From NCBI GenBank assembly GCA_031267645.1, contig JAIRYW010000026.1, forward strand, positions 1 through 64,000: a stretch of DNA of 64,000 bases. The letters are read 5' to 3'. Position numbers and translations under genes: made by a program. The notes beneath the pieces are model-generated. The model did not search any database, was not told the DNA's origin, and was given only the letters and a program-made list of their open reading frames with translations. Shown piece after piece: positions 27,153-35,940 of this stretch (the stretch's first letter is position 1; the number at the start of each line of letters is the position of its first letter). This DNA comes from Propionibacteriaceae bacterium. GTDB lineage: Bacteria > Actinomycetota > Actinomycetes > Propionibacteriales > Propionibacteriaceae.

Positions 27153-28245
27153 ACGAGCCCGCCTGGACGCCTTAGCCTTCCGCCTGAGGGAGGTCTGGGC
27201 CAACCTGCGCTGTTCTCCTGGCCGTCTGGTCCTATTGGTCGCCGTGTCCTGTTCGGTGGGAACGGCGGCGCTGCTGTGGTCAGGCCTGGAGTCCACCTCC
27301 ATCGTGCGTCAACACGAAGCTTTGAAAGAGGCTGGCCTTTTCGTCTACACCGTCAGTCACGTCGATGGAACCTTGCTAGACGCCGCTCGCTGCGATCAAC
27401 TCAACACCGTGGTCGGGGTGGTGTCGGCCGGCGGCGTGGTGGGGTCGCAGACCGTCACCGTCCCCCAACTGCCCTCGAACGTGATCGAGGTCCTGCTGGC
27501 CACTCCAGGCCTGCCCCAGGTGGTGTGGCCCGAGGCCCGGGCCGAGTCGGGCTCGGCGGCGGTGCTGGCTGGAGATCGCTTGACCGCCGACTTGGGCCTG
27601 ACCCCCGGCAGCTGGCTCAGCGCCTCAAGCCCGTCGAACGACCGACCAGTCGAGCTCTACCAGGTCGACTGGGTGGCCCCGGAGTCGGTCCGCTTCCCGC
27701 GCTACGCCGACTCCGTCATCGTCGTGACCCCGCCCCAGGGCGGTTTGAGAACCTGTCTGATCGAGACCCAGCCCCAGGCTTACGAGGCCGTCGGAACCGT
27801 AGTCCTAGGTTGGTTCCCCGACGCCGCGGACATCGTCGTGGCCCCCCTGCTCGGCGACTCCGGGATCGGCCCGTCGCCCGAAACCGCCTTCCAGCACCGC
27901 CTGTCCCGTTCCGGGCCCCTCATCGGCACCGCCCTGCTGACCGTCTTGAGCGTGGTCACCTGGCTGAGCCGCCGCCCAGAGCTGGCCCTCTACCGGCTGC
28001 TCGGCCTGACCGACGCCGGCGTCGTGACGATGGTCCTAGCCGACGTCGCCCTGACCGTCTGGGCCCCGACCTGGGTCGGCGCCTGCCTGGCCCAGATGAT
28101 CCTGTGGCCCAGCCTGACCTGGCAAACCGCCACCACCTGCTCGCTCGACCTCGCCCGGTTGGCCGTCGCCCTGAGCCTGACCCCCCTGGCCAGCCTGCTC
28201 GTCTGCCTGGCCGTACAGCCCTTCGACGCCGTCAAGGGGCGCTGA
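27145..28245 (+). CDS. MacB/FtsX-like ABC permease of the peptide cluster
   Basis: 366 residues. One N-terminal membrane segment (PGRLVLLVAVSCSVGTAALL), a large extracytoplasmic domain of ~210 residues, then three C-terminal segments with the family phrase ELALYRLLGLTDAGVVTMV. This is the MacB/FtsX topology, although no long FtsX coupling helix is evident. GTG at 27145 overlaps the ATPase gene by 8 bases; the longer in-frame extension upstream only shadows the ATPase gene. It is the last gene of the 24.3-28.2 kb unit. Confidence 0.85.
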   Translation: MSERARLDALAFRLREVWANLRCSPGRLVLLVAVSCSVGTAALLWSGLESTSIVRQHEALKEAGLFVYTVSHVDGTLLDAARCDQLNTVVGVVSAGGVVGSQTVTVPQLPSNVIEVLLATPGLPQVVWPEARAESGSAAVLAGDRLTADLGLTPGSWLSASSPSNDRPVELYQVDWVAPESVRFPRYADSVIVVTPPQGGLRTCLIETQPQAYEAVGTVVLGWFPDAADIVVAPLLGDSGIGPSPETAFQHRLSRSGPLIGTALLTVLSVVTWLSRRPELALYRLLGLTDAGVVTMVLADVALTVWAPTWVGACLAQMILWPSLTWQTATTCSLDLARLAVALSLTPLASLLVCLAVQPFDAVKGR

Positions 28246-28455
28246 CCGTCCGGCCGTCGGCCACTCGGATGGAGATATACAGGACATAGCGGCGTCTCTT
28301 GCCCAGTGCGCGGCCGTCAAAGCGAGCGGGGGCGAATCGGGTTCGCCGCTCTTGAGCTCGCCCCCGTCCGCGAGACAATAGCCGTACAGCACCGGCTTAT
28401 AGATGGCGAAGTGGGCGCCGCCGCGCTGGACTATGGAATAGCCGGGCGACGCCAC
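28232..28455 (-). pseudogene. Possible frameshifted small gene between the permease and alr-like genes
   Basis: On the minus strand, GTG at 28455 opens a protein-like stretch GYSIVQRGGAHFAIYKPV, then LYGYCLADGG. About 100 bases later a second frame becomes protein-like (RFAPARFDGRALG, then RRRYVLYISIRVADGRTVSAP) and stops at 28232, 14 bases inside the converging permease gene. Neither frame alone looks natural along its whole length, so a one-base shift near 28340-28360 would unite them into a ~75-residue protein. It follows the alr-like stop directly. It could also be two unrelated chance frames. Confidence 0.35.
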
Positions 28456-28461
28456 CGCCCC

Positions 28462-29508
28462 TCAGTCGTCGGCCTGCTCCCCGGTCAAGCGGATCTCGTC
28501 CAGGGTGGCGGTGGTCAGGCGCAGGTCGAGCGGGACCTGGTCGCCGATGGCGGGCGGGGGCTGGTCGGCCGGTAGGAAGACCAGGCTGACTTGCATGTGG
28601 GGCGGCTCCACGAACTGGCGTTTGGCGCCGGCGATGGTGAAGGGGCTTCTAGCTCGGCCCAGCGCTCCCAACAGGCCCTCGGCGACGGACTGGCCGCGGC
28701 GGCGCCAGGTGGCGGCGGTGGAGGGGGCGCTCAAGCCGACGCCGTGCGAAGTGCCGCCGGTCAAGACCACGATATGTCCGTCGGCGGGGGCTTTGTGCTG
28801 CCAGTAGCCGACCCGCTGCCCGCGTACGACCGGGTGCAGGTCTATCACGCTGGCCGTCACCCGCCGGGAGTCGGCCGCGCCCAGCCACAGGCGCGTGCCC
28901 AACCGCAGCCGACAGTCGCCCAATTCGGCCCGGACTTGGTCGTATTCGGCCTGGGACAGGTGCGACAACCAGACCGGAGCCCCCTGGACGGCCAAGGCGG
29001 CCCGGCCCAAGGCCAGGGCTTCGGCCGACCCCGGCCGGTGCTGGGCGGCCGGCAGAGGCAGGTGCAGAGCCCATCCGACCAACTCGACGCCCTCCAACTC
29101 GCAGGCCACCTGGTCCAGGTCGGCCCGGCTCAGGCCGTGGCGGGTGATCGACGTCATCAACTCGATCACGACCGCCGGCGCGACCGGCTGGTCGGCCAGC
29201 GGGGCCAGATCCTCCAAACGGGAGACGGTCCGGATCAGACCGGGGTCGTTGCTGGGCGGGTCGTCCGGACGCCAGGGCTGCAGGATCAAGATCCGCCCGG
29301 TGAAATGGGCGCGGGCCAAGGGGGCCTCGGCCAGAGTGCCGACGGCCAAGGTGTCGACACCCAACCGGGTGGCCTCACGGGCCAGCCGGGCGACGCCGAA
29401 GCCGTAGCCGTTGCCCTTGGCCACCGGGGTCAGACCGGGTGTGCTGCGGGCCACCTGGTCCAGATGCTCGCGCCAACGGGCGCGGTCGAGATGTAGGACG
29501 ACTCCCAT
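28462..29508 (-). CDS. Alanine racemase-like PLP protein
   Basis: 348 residues of fold type III. The PLP Lys is in TPVAKGNGYGFG (family AVVKANAYGHG), and RVGYW aligns with the segment that carries the second catalytic Tyr in Alr. The usual VGYADGY block is GGTSHGVGL, so it is divergent. Its ATG overlaps the femX stop (ATGA), and a long upstream in-frame extension merely shadows femX. Pairing with a FemX-type ligase suggests that it supplies or alters a D- or L-amino acid for the peptidoglycan cross-bridge; this is inferred from context. Confidence 0.75.
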   Translation of the reverse strand: MGVVLHLDRARWREHLDQVARSTPGLTPVAKGNGYGFGVARLAREATRLGVDTLAVGTLAEAPLARAHFTGRILILQPWRPDDPPSNDPGLIRTVSRLEDLAPLADQPVAPAVVIELMTSITRHGLSRADLDQVACELEGVELVGWALHLPLPAAQHRPGSAEALALGRAALAVQGAPVWLSHLSQAEYDQVRAELGDCRLRLGTRLWLGAADSRRVTASVIDLHPVVRGQRVGYWQHKAPADGHIVVLTGGTSHGVGLSAPSTAATWRRRGQSVAEGLLGALGRARSPFTIAGAKRQFVEPPHMQVSLVFLPADQPPPAIGDQVPLDLRLTTATLDEIRLTGEQADD

Positions 29509-30713
29509 CAAACGCCCTCCTCCGGTCGGGTGACGGTCGGGTCGGAAGGCCGGGCCAAGCGCCGGGCCGCGCCGGCCAGACGGCGCAGACGGGCGCTCCA
29601 AGAGGCTCGGTCGACGTACAACTGGAAGGCGCGGTAGAGGGGACGGTTGAGGGGCAGGTCCCACTCGCCGACGTACTCGACGGTCTGTCCGCCGGTGCCG
29701 ACCTTGAATTGGATCAGACCGACCTCGGGGTCGTCCGACGCCAGCCCCGGCGTGATACCGCGCAGGTCGTAGACCGTGGCGCCGACGGCCAGGGCGTCGC
29801 GCATCATGCGCCACTGGATGGCGTTGGAGCCGCGCACCTGGCGCTTGGCCGTGGCCGAGGCGCCGTAGGAGTACCAGACATGGCGGCCGACTCTGACCCA
29901 GGTCGCGCCCGCCACCAGGTCGCCCTCGTGCTCGGCCAGGTAGAGCCGGATCCGGTCCGGGTCTTCGGCCAGCAGGGCCCGCCACATGGTCTCGAAGTAG
30001 GCCAGGGGGCGGGGCCGGAAGCCATCGCGGGCGGCCGTCTCCAGGTAGAGCCGGTGGAAGGCGGCCAGATCTTCCAACTCCCCGGTCCGGACGGCCAGGC
30101 CGGCCTGGTCGGCCCGTTTGATGTTACGTCGCCAGAGCTGGTTCATGCCGGCCAGCAGATCAGCCTCGGTCCGACCGGCCAAGGGCAGCTGGAAATTGAA
30201 GGCCGGCTGGCCGGCGGTGAAGCCGGCCGCGGTCTGTTGGGGCCGCCAGCCCGACTGGGCCAGACAGTCGGCCAGCCGTTGGCCGGCCGCTTCGACCTGG
30301 TCCGGCCGGACCTGGCTCAAACTCTCGACCGTGTCGTCCGCCAAGGCGGCCTTGACGGTGGCGGCCTGCCAGCGCCGCCAGACCAGCGGCGGCCCGATCC
30401 GGATGGCGAAGGCGCCCAGGCCGCGCAGCCGTTGGACCAGGGGCCGGAGCAGGACGGCCGGATCGCCGGCCTCCCAATCCAGCACCGGGCCCTCCGGCAG
30501 GTAGGCCAGGCTGCGGCCCAGTTTGGGGATGGGCCGCAGCAGGACCGAGCCGACTCCGACCAAGCGGTCGGAGTCGTACCAGCCCAGCAGTTGGCCGCGC
30601 CATTCCGACTTGACTTCAGCCCAGGCCGGGGTCTGCAAAAAAGAGGCCTGCTCACGTCGGGCGATGAAGTCGAGGTACGGAGCACGCTCCAAAGCGGCCA
30701 GTCTGATGTCCAT
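29508..30713 (-). CDS. FemA/FemB/FemX-family peptidoglycan bridge aminoacyltransferase
   Basis: 401 residues with the twin GNAT-like FemABX fold. Recognisable parts: ASFLQTPAWAEVKSEW at the N-terminus, LWRRNIKRADQAGL in the middle and YDLRGITP ... GLIQFKVGTGGQTVEYVGEWDLPL near the end. These enzymes use aminoacyl-tRNA to add residues to the stem-peptide Lys or Orn, building the interpeptide bridge. The amino acid cannot be read from sequence. It lies between plsC (9-base gap) and the racemase-like gene (overlap). Confidence 0.87.
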   Translation of the reverse strand: MDIRLAALERAPYLDFIARREQASFLQTPAWAEVKSEWRGQLLGWYDSDRLVGVGSVLLRPIPKLGRSLAYLPEGPVLDWEAGDPAVLLRPLVQRLRGLGAFAIRIGPPLVWRRWQAATVKAALADDTVESLSQVRPDQVEAAGQRLADCLAQSGWRPQQTAAGFTAGQPAFNFQLPLAGRTEADLLAGMNQLWRRNIKRADQAGLAVRTGELEDLAAFHRLYLETAARDGFRPRPLAYFETMWRALLAEDPDRIRLYLAEHEGDLVAGATWVRVGRHVWYSYGASATAKRQVRGSNAIQWRMMRDALAVGATVYDLRGITPGLASDDPEVGLIQFKVGTGGQTVEYVGEWDLPLNRPLYRAFQLYVDRASWSARLRRLAGAARRLARPSDPTVTRPEEGV

Positions 30714-30722
30714 GGCGCCCCC

Positions 30723-31793
30723 TCAGCCGCGCCGGCCGAACAGACGTCGGCGGCGCCGGCGGGCGTCGACGGCGCGGGGGGCGCCCGCCTGATCCGAGCC
30801 AGGCTCGGCGGTCTCGGCTTCAGCTGCCGTGGGCCAGTCCGACGCGGGCTCGGCTGACGCTGATCCGTCCGGCCCTGATTCGTCCGGTCCCAGGGCGGTC
30901 GGCCCCGGGGCGATGGCCGGGACCGGGCCGTCCGACTGGCTGGGGCGGCCTAGCTGGCCCGGGCCGTCCGGCTGGCCCGTTTGGTCCGACTGGCCCGGTT
31001 GGCTGGGGCCGTCCGGTTGGCTGGGGCCGTCCAGCTGGCTCGGCTGGTCCGGCTGGGCCCGCGACAGCACGACCGCGCGCTCGTAGTCGTCCAAGGTCGG
31101 CAGGCCGTAGGCCCGGGCGGTGGTGTTGTACAACTCCGCCACGTTGCGGCCCAGCCGTTGGGCGAACTGATGGGCGATCTCGCCCGGCACCGCCGTCACC
31201 GGGTGGCCGAAGACGACGTGGACCGGGGGGCGGCCGGTGGGCGGGATGGAACGGTGGTGGGGCCAGGCGGCGTAGGCCCCGACCAGGGCGACCGGCAGAC
31301 AGGGCACGTCCCGGGAGATGCTGAGGGCGGCCACACCGGGTTTGAAGGGACCCATGGCGCCGGTGCGCGAGCGGGTGCCCTCTGGGAAGACCAGCAGCGG
31401 CACCCCGGCGTCGAGCAGGCGCCCGGTCAGGCCCTGGCGGGTGCGCAGGCCCTTGCGTTCGATCGGGTAGGCGTTGAAGAAGAGCGAGGTGGCCATGCCC
31501 TTGACGCGCTTGTCGAAGAAATAGTCGGCCGCCGCCCCGGTGGCCAAATGCTTGCTCAGGCGGTGCGGCAAGGCCCCCACGATCAGGGGCGCGTCCAAGT
31601 GGGAGGAGTGGTTGGCCACCACGATGAAGGGCGGTTCGACGTTGTCCAGCCGCTCCAGGCCGTGCACCTGGACCTTGCACAGCCCCCAGACGGCCGACTT
31701 CAACATGACGTCCTGGGCCACCAACCTCATCCCGCCGCGCAGACGCGAACGGTAACGCCGAGGGTCCTGACTGGACGGTTGTTTGGCCGCCAC
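30723..31793 (-). CDS. plsC: PlsC-type 1-acyl-glycerol-3-phosphate acyltransferase with repeat tail
   Basis: 356 residues. The acyltransferase motifs are complete: NHSSHLD (HX4D), GLRTRQG, FPEGTRSRTG and VPCLPVAL. It makes phosphatidic acid or a related ether/glycolipid intermediate at the membrane. GTG at 31793 is preceded by GAGGAG. After residue ~235 the protein becomes a ~110-residue tail of PSQPDGPSQ-type repeats and a basic end (RRRRRRLFGRRG), absent from ordinary PlsC; the basic end could bind membrane or nucleic acid. It is the third gene of the ackA operon. Confidence 0.87.
   Translation of the reverse strand: MAAKQPSSQDPRRYRSRLRGGMRLVAQDVMLKSAVWGLCKVQVHGLERLDNVEPPFIVVANHSSHLDAPLIVGALPHRLSKHLATGAAADYFFDKRVKGMATSLFFNAYPIERKGLRTRQGLTGRLLDAGVPLLVFPEGTRSRTGAMGPFKPGVAALSISRDVPCLPVALVGAYAAWPHHRSIPPTGRPPVHVVFGHPVTAVPGEIAHQFAQRLGRNVAELYNTTARAYGLPTLDDYERAVVLSRAQPDQPSQLDGPSQPDGPSQPGQSDQTGQPDGPGQLGRPSQSDGPVPAIAPGPTALGPDESGPDGSASAEPASDWPTAAEAETAEPGSDQAGAPRAVDARRRRRRLFGRRG
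30930..31062. repeat. Short tandem repeats in the plsC tail
   Basis: Imperfect copies of a GGCTGGGGCCGTCC-type unit (plus strand) encode alternating PSQPDG and PGQ stretches. The frame is preserved throughout. Confidence 0.65.
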
Positions 31794-31795
31794 CG

Positions 31796-32563
31796 TCAAC
31801 TCCTCGATCGGGTCAGTTTGGCCGAGACCCACCGGATGGTCCGGCGCGGCACGACCCGGGCCAGCCAGACGGCGAAACGCCAACGCTTGGTCGGCACGCA
31901 CAGGACCTTGCCCCGGTCCAAGTCGGCCAGGGCCTCCCGCACCACCCGGTCGACCGGGGTCCAGACCAGCGCCGGCAGGCTGTGGGCCTTGACCTGGCCC
32001 CGGCGGTGGAACTCGGTCTTGAGCCAGCCCGGCATCACGGCCATGGCTTTGACGCCGTGGCCGGCCAGTTCGATGGCCAACGACTCGGTGTAGATCTGGA
32101 CCCAGCTCTTGATGGCCGAGTAGTTGCCGGTGGTGATGACGGCGGAGGCGCTGGAGACGTTGACGATGGAGCCCTGGCGCCGCGACCGCATCGACTCGGC
32201 GGCGGCCCGCGACAAGATCAACACGGCCAAGCACATGACGTCCAGAGCTCGGGCGTGCGCCTCGACGTCGGCGTCGATCAAGGAGTCGTGCACGGCGAAG
32301 CCGGCATTGTTGATCAAGAGGTCGATCGGACGGCCCCGGTCGCCCACCCGTTCGGCCAAAGCCAGCACGTCGGCCCGCTCCGCCAAATCGGTCGGCACCA
32401 CTTCGACCGTGACGCCGTGGCTGACCCTGAGCTCCGCGGCCGCCCGGTCCAAACTGGCCCGGTCGCGGGCGGCCAGCACCAGGTCGTAGCCGCGGGCGGC
32501 CAGAGCGGTGGCGAAGGCTCGGCCCAATCCGACCGAGCCGCCGGTGATGACCGCCGTCGGCAT
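31796..32563 (-). CDS. Short-chain dehydrogenase/reductase
   Basis: 255 residues, classical SDR: cofactor loop TGGSVGLGRAF, NNAG (LLINNAGF), catalytic Ser in VNVSSASA and YSAIK with the Tyr and Lys. An Arg after the second beta strand (LAARDRASL) suggests NADP(H). The substrate is unknown; its place between ackA and plsC hints at a lipid or acyl function. ATG at 32563 is one base from the ackA stop; the longer frame upstream overlaps ackA and is not needed. Confidence 0.88.
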   Translation of the reverse strand: MPTAVITGGSVGLGRAFATALAARGYDLVLAARDRASLDRAAAELRVSHGVTVEVVPTDLAERADVLALAERVGDRGRPIDLLINNAGFAVHDSLIDADVEAHARALDVMCLAVLILSRAAAESMRSRRQGSIVNVSSASAVITTGNYSAIKSWVQIYTESLAIELAGHGVKAMAVMPGWLKTEFHRRGQVKAHSLPALVWTPVDRVVREALADLDRGKVLCVPTKRWRFAVWLARVVPRRTIRWVSAKLTRSRS

Positions 32564-32564
32564 G

Positions 32565-33752
32565 TCAGGCGATCGCCGCCACGGTCTCGCGCGCCATGGC
32601 CAATTCCTCATTGGTCGGCACGACCAGGACGGTGACCGGGGAGTCGGGCGTCGAGATGACGCGCGGGCCGGTGTTGGGGGCCTGGTTGGCCACCGGGTCG
32701 AGCCAGCAGCCCAAGTGGACCAGACGCTGGCAGGCGGCCTGGCGCACGTCCTGGTCGTTCTCGCCCACCCCGGCCGTGAAGACCAAGACGTCGAGGCCGC
32801 CCAAGATGGCGATGTACGAGCCGATGTAGCCGACCAGGCGGTGGATGTAGACGTCGAAGGCCAATTCGGCGTCGGCGTCGCCGGCCTCGATCTTGGACCG
32901 CAGGTCGCGGAAATCGGAGGTGCCGCCGGCCAGGCCGGCCACGCCGGACTGATTGTTCAAGAGGGTGAAGACGGCCGAGGAGTCCATGCCGGCCATCCGC
33001 TCCAAGTAGGTGAACAGGCCGGGGTCGACGTCGCCCGAACGGGTGCCCATGACCAGCCCGGGCAAGGGGGTCAGGCCCATCGAGGTCTCGACCGCCCGGC
33101 CGCCCTGGATGGCGGAGATCGAGGCTCCGTTGCCGAGGTGGCAGACGATCTGGTCCAGCTGGGCCAGGTCGCGGCCCAGGAACTCGGCCGTCCGTTTGGA
33201 GACGTAACTGTGCGAGGTGCCGTGGAAACCGTATTTCCGGACCCCGAAACGGTCGGCGATGGTCTTGTCGATGGCGTAGGTGTACGCCTCCGGCGGCAGC
33301 GTGGCGAAGAAGGCGGTGTCGAAGATGGCGACGTGCGGCACCGTCGTCAGAACGGCCTGGGCCGCCTTGATGCCGGCGATGACGGGCGGATTGTGCAGCG
33401 GGGCCAGCCCGGCCAGCTCAGTCATGCCGGCCACGACCTCGTCGTCGATCACGATGGTCTCGCGGAAGCGCTGGCCGCCGTGGACGGTGCGGTGGCCCAC
33501 CGCCACCACCTGGCCGAGGTCCGGCCCGTGGTCGGCGAAGGCCTGCACCACTAGACGGAGTGCCACCTGATGGTCCGGGATCGAGGCCGTCACGATCTGC
33601 TCGCCAGCCGGCGTGCGGTGTTTGAGCCGCCCCTGCGGCAAGCCGATCTTCTCGACTAGGCCAGTCGCCCAGACCGACTCGTCCGAGGTGTCGATGACCT
33701 GGTACTTGACTGAGCTAGAGCCACAGTTGAGGACAAGGATGGGGGTTGGCAC
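32565..33752 (-). CDS. ackA: Acetate kinase
   Basis: 395 residues, normal length. Family signatures: LVLNCGSSSVKY at the N-terminus, HRTVHGGQRF, HLGNGASI and GTRSGDVDP. It converts acetyl phosphate and ADP to acetate and ATP, the energy-yielding last step after PFOR and Pta, both encoded in this window. GTG at 33752 has GGAGGAG about 5 nt upstream. It leads a tight five-gene unit; its usual neighbour pta is 4.8 kb away, beyond the BceAB block. Confidence 0.96.
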   Translation of the reverse strand: MPTPILVLNCGSSSVKYQVIDTSDESVWATGLVEKIGLPQGRLKHRTPAGEQIVTASIPDHQVALRLVVQAFADHGPDLGQVVAVGHRTVHGGQRFRETIVIDDEVVAGMTELAGLAPLHNPPVIAGIKAAQAVLTTVPHVAIFDTAFFATLPPEAYTYAIDKTIADRFGVRKYGFHGTSHSYVSKRTAEFLGRDLAQLDQIVCHLGNGASISAIQGGRAVETSMGLTPLPGLVMGTRSGDVDPGLFTYLERMAGMDSSAVFTLLNNQSGVAGLAGGTSDFRDLRSKIEAGDADAELAFDVYIHRLVGYIGSYIAILGGLDVLVFTAGVGENDQDVRQAACQRLVHLGCWLDPVANQAPNTGPRVISTPDSPVTVLVVPTNEELAMARETVAAIA

Positions 33753-33930
33753 GGTCTCCTCCGTCTCTGTTCGGACTGCGCCACTCACCACACGCGAAGC
33801 GTCACAGCCCGGCGCGTAACGCAGGGCCAGGATAGTGGCGTCAGGGCTCCCCGTCATCAACGAGACGGCGCAGAGCGCCCAGGGGTCAATCATGGCGCCT
33901 GGAACCGGCCCGGCCCAAGCCGGGCCCCGC

Positions 33931-35940
33931 TCAGGACTGTCGTCTCAGCATGGCTTTGGACCCCTGATAGGTGGCCAGGAAGTAGCCGCCGTAGACGACC
34001 GCCAGGACGGCCACCGTGAACAGACCGCTGCCGACGACACTGCCTTTGTCGAAGGCCCCGAGCAACCGCTCGGCTACGACCAGCCCGACCACGGCATGGG
34101 CCAAGGCCAATGCCAAGGGCAGCCCGAAGTAGGTCAGGCTCTGGGCCAAGACGGCCCGGTCGACCATCTTGTCGTCGGTCCCGATCTGGCGCAGGGTCCG
34201 GTAACGGCCCAAACTGTCGCTCATGTCCGAGAGCTGCCCGATGGCCAGCACGGCGGCCGCGGCGATCAGGAAGACGAGGCCCAGGTAGATGGCGACGTAG
34301 GCCAACATGACCGAGGTGGAGTCGGCGAAGGATTCGACCTCCAGGCGCGTCCACAGCGAGAGCCTGGTCGTCGAATCGGTCCGCAGCAGGTCCTCGGCCT
34401 GTTGGACCAGGGCCTCGGACCGGTCTTTGGGGTCGAGGTAGTCCAGATGCAGCACGTCGCGCGCCGGCGGCAGGCCCTCGACCAAGCGGTCCGGCACCAC
34501 CATGGTCATGTCGAAGTCCTGGTTCCGCAGCACCTCCATGACCTGGCGGTGAAAGGTGTCCGGACCAGCCGTCAAACGCTCCCCGGCTAGGTCGATGGTG
34601 GGCTTGGAGGCGATGTAAGCCTCGGTGGCGCGGGCCATGGCGGCGTTGGTGACGGCGTAGTTGACGGCGTAACGGCCCTGGGGCAGGGCGATCTGGGGCT
34701 GGCCCATCAGAGCCAGGACGGCGTTGTAGTCGGACAGCCGAAGCAGATAGGCGCGGACGTCGTACCGCTCCTCTCGGCCGTTTTGCGTCAACCACAGCGG
34801 CACCGTCAAGCCAGCCTCGTAATAACGCACGGCCAGGCTGCGGCTGGCCACCGTCTCGAGCGGCAGACCGACTTCCTCCAGAGCGGCCGTCAGATCGACG
34901 CCGCGGTAGGCCGGACCCGCCGCCGGGTTGGCGGCGGCTCTGAAGGTGGCGTCGAAGGGCGCGCCCCGACCCAGCTCGTAGGCGATCGATTTGGACACCC
35001 CCAGGCCGAGGGACAGCGTGCCGATGGACACGGCCAACATCAGACAGACCAGCGTGATGGAGACATGGGCGGTGTTGATCTTGCTGCTGAGCTGACGCAC
35101 CACGAAGGTGTTCAGGCCCCTCAGGTAGATCGCGCGACGGCGCTGTAGCAGTTTGATCAGGAAGCCGGACAGGGCGAAGAAGAACAAGCCGGTGCCGACC
35201 GCCACCAACAGCAGCACCCAGCGCAAAGTGGAGACGTCGAGCGCCCGCGCCGGCCCACCGACCAGGACCATGGCGTAAGCCACGGCCAAACAGCCCAGGG
35301 CGACCATGAACATGGCCACCGAGACGCCCAGGCGGGGAGTTCTGAACCACTCGCCGCGGCTGTTGGCCTGGATCAGGTTGATCAGCTTCTGCCGGCTGAC
35401 CATGACCGTGTTGAAGACCAGCAGCAGCAGGAAGATGACACCGAAGTAGACCGTGGTCTTGATCAGGGCCTGGGGTGAGAAGACGAACTGCATCCGCTCG
35501 ATCGGCAGCCGCATCAGCTTGGCCGTCACCAGGGCCATGCCCTGGGACAGAGACACTCCCAGGGCCAGACCGGTCAGCAGGGAGAGCAGGCCGACCAGGA
35601 CGGTCTCGCCGATCAAGATGCGCGAGACCCGGCCCCGGCTCATGCCCAGGGTCAGGTAGATGCCGAACTCCTTCTTGCGCCGGCGGACCAAGAAGCGGTT
35701 GGCGTACAAGATCAGCAGACCCAAGACGAGCGACACGAAGATCGACACCAAGGCGATGATCTGGCTGAAGTCCTGGAAGACCAGGCCGCTGCTGGCGCTC
35801 GCCCCCATGATGGCCTGCTGGCTCTCGACGGCGTTGAAGCTGTAGAAGACGCAGACGCCGAAGGTCAGGGTCAGGAAATAGATCGTGTAGTCGCGCAGGT
35901 TCTTACGGACGTTGCGCAGGGCCAGGTCAGCCGACGTCAT
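33931..35940 (-). CDS. BceB-like ABC permease (antimicrobial peptide sensing/resistance type)
   Basis: About 669 residues with the 10-segment BceB layout: one N-terminal segment (YTIYFLTLTFGVCVFYSF), three FtsX-type segments, pairs near the middle, a large extracytoplasmic domain (~residues 320-530) and three C-terminal segments. RRRKKEFGIYLTLGMSRGRVSRIL is the family phrase. ATG at 35940 has a G-rich site upstream and overlaps the ATPase gene by 14 bases. BceAB transporters free targets from peptide antibiotics and signal through a partner kinase; no kinase is present here. Confidence 0.87.
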   Translation of the reverse strand: MTSADLALRNVRKNLRDYTIYFLTLTFGVCVFYSFNAVESQQAIMGASASSGLVFQDFSQIIALVSIFVSLVLGLLILYANRFLVRRRKKEFGIYLTLGMSRGRVSRILIGETVLVGLLSLLTGLALGVSLSQGMALVTAKLMRLPIERMQFVFSPQALIKTTVYFGVIFLLLLVFNTVMVSRQKLINLIQANSRGEWFRTPRLGVSVAMFMVALGCLAVAYAMVLVGGPARALDVSTLRWVLLLVAVGTGLFFFALSGFLIKLLQRRRAIYLRGLNTFVVRQLSSKINTAHVSITLVCLMLAVSIGTLSLGLGVSKSIAYELGRGAPFDATFRAAANPAAGPAYRGVDLTAALEEVGLPLETVASRSLAVRYYEAGLTVPLWLTQNGREERYDVRAYLLRLSDYNAVLALMGQPQIALPQGRYAVNYAVTNAAMARATEAYIASKPTIDLAGERLTAGPDTFHRQVMEVLRNQDFDMTMVVPDRLVEGLPPARDVLHLDYLDPKDRSEALVQQAEDLLRTDSTTRLSLWTRLEVESFADSTSVMLAYVAIYLGLVFLIAAAAVLAIGQLSDMSDSLGRYRTLRQIGTDDKMVDRAVLAQSLTYFGLPLALALAHAVVGLVVAERLLGAFDKGSVVGSGLFTVAVLAVVYGGYFLATYQGSKAMLRRQS

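Noticed and set aside
29509-29985. N-terminal extension of the alanine-racemase-like frame
   Set aside because: It is a shadow of femX; ATGA overlap at 29508 gives the natural start.
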